Of a stretch of 64,000 bases of DNA, positions 61,568 through 64,000 are shown in pieces. The stretch is from Eubacterium sp. AF16-48 (GTDB lineage Bacteria > Bacillota > Clostridia > Lachnospirales > Lachnospiraceae). The stretch covers positions 104,161 to 168,160 of the forward strand of contig NZ_QUHB01000007.1 in assembly GCF_003479405.1 (NCBI RefSeq), written 5' to 3'. A model generated the notes under the pieces. The model searched no databases. It had not been told where the DNA came from and worked only from the letters and a program-made list of their open reading frames with translations. Position 1 is the first letter of the stretch. Each line of letters opens with the position of its first letter. A program made the translations under genes and the position numbers.

Positions 61568-61988
61568 GTTATCAGCCCCCTTAGTCAGCTATCTATTCTC
61601 AACATACGCACATAGGCTTATCCAATATGCGTATTTTTCACAATGTTACAGAAGCAGACAGACGGCTTTGGAAAGCTCCGTTAGTATCTCAACTATTCCC
61701 ATTCTTGTGGGCAGAACCGCACCATGCGGACGTATCATTATCCTGTGAGGATAGGTCATGGCAAAACGACTTTTCCAACAGTCGCTCTCGGATCACTGCG
61801 TGGGTCGCTCGCTTTCTTTTGAAAAGGTCGTGGCGTACAGTTCCCGTGGCTCGCTATCTCACAAACGTATCTGTCTGCTTTATTCAGTTGTCAAAGAGCT
61901 GTGGCGAAAGCGTATTGCTTTCATATAAAAGCAGGGGCAGAGCAGGAAAGAGGGGATTGAACAAATCATGCTCTGCGGTTACTGCTTG
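61568..61988. other. Non-coding spacer of the conjugative transposon
   Basis: About 420 bases, G+C-richer than the chromosome, between Orf8 and TnpW. The plus-strand open frame here is not coding-like. A hairpin ATACGCA/TGCGTAT followed by TTTT (about 61604-61637) would terminate plus-strand transcripts. Otherwise nothing recognised. Confidence 0.45.
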
Positions 61989-62234
61989 TTATTCTTCGGT
62001 TTCTAACGGAATATCAAAGTCCAAAATCATTTTGATAAGTGCTTCTCTGATAAGTCCCTTTAACTCCATATCTACGACAATATAGACATTGCCGTATTCA
62101 TCATAGAGTGGACGCAAACAGCACTTTGATATGTACGGGTCATAAAATGCCAGTATCTTTTCAATCGCTTTTTCGTCCCCGTCCATTGCCTGCGAAAGCA
62201 AGTAGTAAGACGGCTTTTTAAATGTTTGTTTCAT
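61989..62234 (-). CDS. Tn916 Orf8-like helix-turn-helix protein
   Basis: 81 residues. The N-terminal motif SYYLLSQAMDGDEKAIEKIL is characteristic of Orf8/HTH_16 proteins of Tn916-family elements, followed by DEYGNVYIVVDMELKGLI. It starts 2 bases after the Orf7 stop and is probably translationally coupled. Regulatory protein paired with the sigma-like Orf7. Confidence 0.88.
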   Translation of the reverse strand: MKQTFKKPSYYLLSQAMDGDEKAIEKILAFYDPYISKCCLRPLYDEYGNVYIVVDMELKGLIREALIKMILDFDIPLETEE

Positions 62235-62236
62235 TT

Positions 62237-62656
62237 TTACTGTTTCTCCTTTAGTAATTTTTTCATAAGTGCCAATGAGTTATGCCGATTTTGGAATACA
62301 CCGCTTCTGGAAATATTCTGCTTTTTTGCAATTTCTTCGTTGTTCATTTCCAAGAAGTAATACATCAGCAAAGTTTCACGGTTACGCTCGGACAACTGTT
62401 TCAAGGCTTCTGCCAATTCATCATCATAGACACGAATATCATTACCGCATACGTTGAAAATCGTATAGTCCGTATCATAGTCGTCCCAGACAGCCAGATT
62501 TTCTACAACGATTTCTGGAAGTTCACAAAAGAGTGTTTCTTCCTTTTGTCGTCGTTTTAATTTCTTCTGATAGTCCTTAACAACATGTCGGACAACTTTC
62601 TTCAAACAACTTTCAAAACGGCATTGAACTGTTTTCTGGAAGTCAGACGGTTTCAT
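62237..62656 (-). CDS. Tn916 Orf7-like sigma-70-family factor
   Basis: 139 residues from the ATG at 62656 (AAAGGGGGTGAG upstream; the longer frame covers untranslated leader). MKPSDFQKTVQCRFESCL matches the Orf7 N-terminus. The C-terminal region-4-like helix-turn-helix is ALKQLSERNRETLLMYYFLE plus NNEEIAKKQNISRSGVFQNR. In Tn916, Orf7 and Orf8 drive expression of the recombination and transfer genes. Confidence 0.9.
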   Translation of the reverse strand: MKPSDFQKTVQCRFESCLKKVVRHVVKDYQKKLKRRQKEETLFCELPEIVVENLAVWDDYDTDYTIFNVCGNDIRVYDDELAEALKQLSERNRETLLMYYFLEMNNEEIAKKQNISRSGVFQNRHNSLALMKKLLKEKQ

Positions 62657-62780
62657 CAATCTCACCCCCTTTCCGTTACGACGTGAAAAGTAGTTATCCC
62701 TCTTTCCACACCATATAGGGAACGGCAGGTGTGATTTGTTAAGTTGAAACCGAAAAAATTTAAAAAATTTTTTAGGCATG

Positions 62781-62817
62781 AAAAAAGCCCGCACAAAACA
62801 TATAGTTTTATACGAGC
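62781..62817 (-). terminator. Terminator in the Orf7 leader
   Basis: On the minus strand a 13-bp stem GCTCGTATAAAAC / GTTTTGTGCGGGC (several G-U pairs) with a 5-base loop, then TTTTTTC. It separates the accessory genes from orf7; in Tn916 a comparable terminator controls read-through by attenuation. The 62818-62934 stretch has no gene. Confidence 0.75.
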
Positions 62818-62934
62818 TATTAGAGCTATAAAATATTTAGTTTTTAGTAAAATGCTGTTAGGTAGTGTATGATTGTATAGAATTTCGCTTAAAATGTTCC
62901 ATAATACAATCCCCCTTACAGCACTTGTTTTGTA

Positions 62935-63159
62935 TTACACTTTTGTCTTTTTGGTAATCTTGTAAATATATTCTTCTGGTGTAGGGCGTTTATTTCCAAA
63001 ATACTTTTTAAAATTTGCCTGCACTTCTGGGTCGTTGCTGTTCATAGCTTCATCAATCGTTGCTTCAATATCTGCCCGAACATCAGCCAATGATACACCG
63101 CCAGCTTTTGCACCAGCTTTCAATGCTTTTTTTATGTCACGTTTTTTAAGTCCTAACAT
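62935..63159 (-). CDS. Small element protein with Spo0A-C-like tail
   Basis: 74 residues from the ATG at 63159 (AGGAG upstream). A basic N-terminus ([15 protein letters not shown]) is followed by [20 protein letters not shown] and [13 protein letters not shown]. Small proteins of this look on Clostridia mobile elements are often assigned to the Spo0A C-terminal family because the PTPEEYI stretch resembles PTNSEFI at the end of Spo0A. Function unknown. It follows the regulator gene by 10 bases. Confidence 0.6.
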   Translation of the reverse strand: MLGLKKRDIKKALKAGAKAGGVSLADVRADIEATIDEAMNSNDPEVQANFKKYFGNKRPTPEEYIYKITKKTKV

Positions 63160-63169
63160 GGTATCACTC

Positions 63170-63376
63170 CTAAAAATAAAATAGTTCCTCAAATTTTTTA
63201 TCAAGTGCAATACACAAAATAAGTGCAAGTTTAGCAGTAGGATTGAATTGTCCCGTTTCAATGGAACTAATCGTATTCCTAGATACACCAACCATTTCCG
63301 CTAAAGCTGATTGCGATAGTTTTTTTTCTGTTCGCACTTTTTTGAGATTGTTTTTTAACACCAGTTTATCATTCAT
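63170..63376 (-). CDS. XRE-family transcriptional regulator
   Basis: 68 residues from the ATG at 63376, which overlaps the DUF6442 stop (TAATG). It is a single helix-turn-helix domain: [20 protein letters not shown] and [17 protein letters not shown], close to YozG/HigA-like small regulators. Probably controls the adjoining DUF6442 membrane protein or an element function. Confidence 0.9.
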   Translation of the reverse strand: MNDKLVLKNNLKKVRTEKKLSQSALAEMVGVSRNTISSIETGQFNPTAKLALILCIALDKKFEELFYF

Positions 63377-63690
63377 TAAAATAACCCCACACAAAATTTA
63401 TAAAAGCAGTATGCAGAAAATACTAATAGAATACCGCCACAAAAAAGACTAAATTTCTTTTTCAGTTTGATACCCTCATAAACAAATGCTAAACCTGATG
63501 TGCAAGTAAATAGGGATATTATATCTGCTGGGGATTGCACTTTAATCAATTTTATTATCATTATAGTGCAACCTAAAATAATCAATCCCCAAAGTGAAAA
63601 TGCGTCCCTTTTTGTACGTATTTCTTTCTCTCGTTCATCGCCTAAAAAATTTTCTAGTTTTGCCTTTTCTAAAACTTCCTCTTTATTCAT
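63376..63690 (-). CDS. DUF6442 family small membrane protein
   Basis: 104 residues. An acidic and basic N-terminal helix (NKEEVLEKAKLENFLGDER) is followed by three TM helices (about 32-50, 55-72, 80-102). This family is regularly paired with a small XRE regulator on Clostridia elements, as here where the two genes overlap. Function unknown. It lies in the Tn916 slot that usually holds tet(M). Confidence 0.82.
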   Translation of the reverse strand: MNKEEVLEKAKLENFLGDEREKEIRTKRDAFSLWGLIILGCTIMIIKLIKVQSPADIISLFTCTSGLAFVYEGIKLKKKFSLFCGGILLVFSAYCFYKFCVGLF

Positions 63691-63783
63691 AAAAGCACCT
63701 CTCTTTTTGCCAAGTTTTATTTACATTCATAATATATCATAGCCAAGTTTTGTTGTCAATTATTTTGCATAGTTTACTTGTCA

Positions 63784-63822
63784 AAAATACAGCGTGCAAA
63801 TCTCATTTAGGAAATGCACGCT
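63784..63822 (-). terminator. Terminator after the TcpC-like gene
   Basis: 8-bp stem AGCGTGCA / TGCACGCT on the minus strand with a 16-base loop, then GTATTTTTG. Confidence 0.85.
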
Positions 63823-63829
63823 ATATCAT

Positions 63830-64000
63830 TTATCCTACAATCTTCCAGTTACTATCCTTTTGTAACACAAGCTCATACTGTGATACCTGCGTCGCTTTTG
63901 TCTGATTATCAAGGAATTTTACCGCTACCTTGACTTTCACATTGTCCCCGTCCTTTATAAAGATAGGGTTTACCAGTTCAGAATAAAGGTAGTCCCTGCC
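63830..64000 (-). CDS. TcpC/Orf13-like conjugal transfer protein (5' end outside window)
   Basis: The last 56 codons are visible: SELVNPIFIKDGDNVKVKVA, DNQTKATQVSQYEL and DSNWKIVG before the stop. This matches the C-terminal NTF2-like domain of Tn916 Orf13 (TcpC family), a bitopic component of the conjugation channel. It is open at the window end. Its presence shows that the transfer module of the element continues beyond 64000. Confidence 0.85.
   Translation of the reverse strand, partial: GRDYLYSELVNPIFIKDGDNVKVKVAVKFLDNQTKATQVSQYELVLQKDSNWKIVG

Noticed and set aside
61627..62085. 152-codon plus-strand open frame in the transposon spacer
   Set aside because: No ribosome site, unusual composition rich in Ser, Arg and Trp, and it runs into the antisense of the clearly real Orf8 gene.

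Overview
The window looks like chromosome of a low-G+C Clostridia bacterium, most likely a gut Lachnospiraceae member. The grounds are AT-rich DNA with strong AGGAGG ribosome sites, the rpsF-ssb-rpsR and gdpP-rplI-dnaB clusters, lysine-rich secreted proteins typical of that family, a Spo0A-type regulator, DUF5702/DUF5711/DUF951 proteins and Tn916/Tn5397-type conjugative transposon genes. No rRNA genes and no CRISPR array were seen. There are two tRNA genes (Cys and Glu).

Layout. 1-5,300: the end of an OmpR-type two-component system, a Spo0A-like regulator whose phospho-acceptor Asp is Glu, a small 2[4Fe-4S] ferredoxin, a MerR regulator and a small secreted protein. 5,300-9,200: gdpP-rplI-dnaB. 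9,400-13,700: a small conserved protein, a secreted SH3 protein, a histidine phosphatase and a MATE exporter with an attenuator-like leader. 13,700-17,100: a minus-strand unit of secreted peptide, VanZ-like protein, two membrane proteins and an ABC ATPase. 17,300-19,600: a small integrated element with a CRESS-type HUH/SF3 Rep, an excisionase-like protein, a ribbon-helix-helix protein and an internally deleted tyrosine integrase; only the 3' end of a phenylacetate-CoA ligase gene follows it. 20,580-26,700: a visibly more G+C-rich island with a large secreted protein, a two-sensor/one-regulator signalling system and an IS256 remnant.

26,700-37,100: more secreted repeat proteins (BspA-like, Ig-like plus NlpC/P60, Thr-rich linker), a decayed FHA-protein gene, the rpsR-ssb-rpsF operon and a GntR-ABC operon. 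37,100-41,700: tRNA-Cys and tRNA-Glu, then CvpA, DUF5711, LysM and sirtuin genes. 41,750-51,130: a Tad/Flp pilus locus (TadZ-A-B-C, Flp, DUF5702, two TadE-like, prepilin peptidase, FHA). 51,300-59,000: a PAQR/hemolysin III protein, a ydjI-ydjG-ydjH-like membrane-stress unit, dCMP deaminase, upp, a phosphatase fold that has lost its catalytic residues, and Sua5.

59,660-64,000: the right end of a Tn5397-like element (TndX large serine recombinase, TnpW, Orf8, Orf7 sigma, an accessory slot without tet(M), and the end of TcpC). It has split a cell-wall amidase gene inside its His-Gly-Gly zinc motif. The most unusual items are the CRESS-Rep element with its deleted integrase, the Spo0A-like protein with a D-to-E receiver, the RLR-type leader and terminator ahead of the MATE gene, the hairpin cluster at 56.1 kb and the mobile-element scars.
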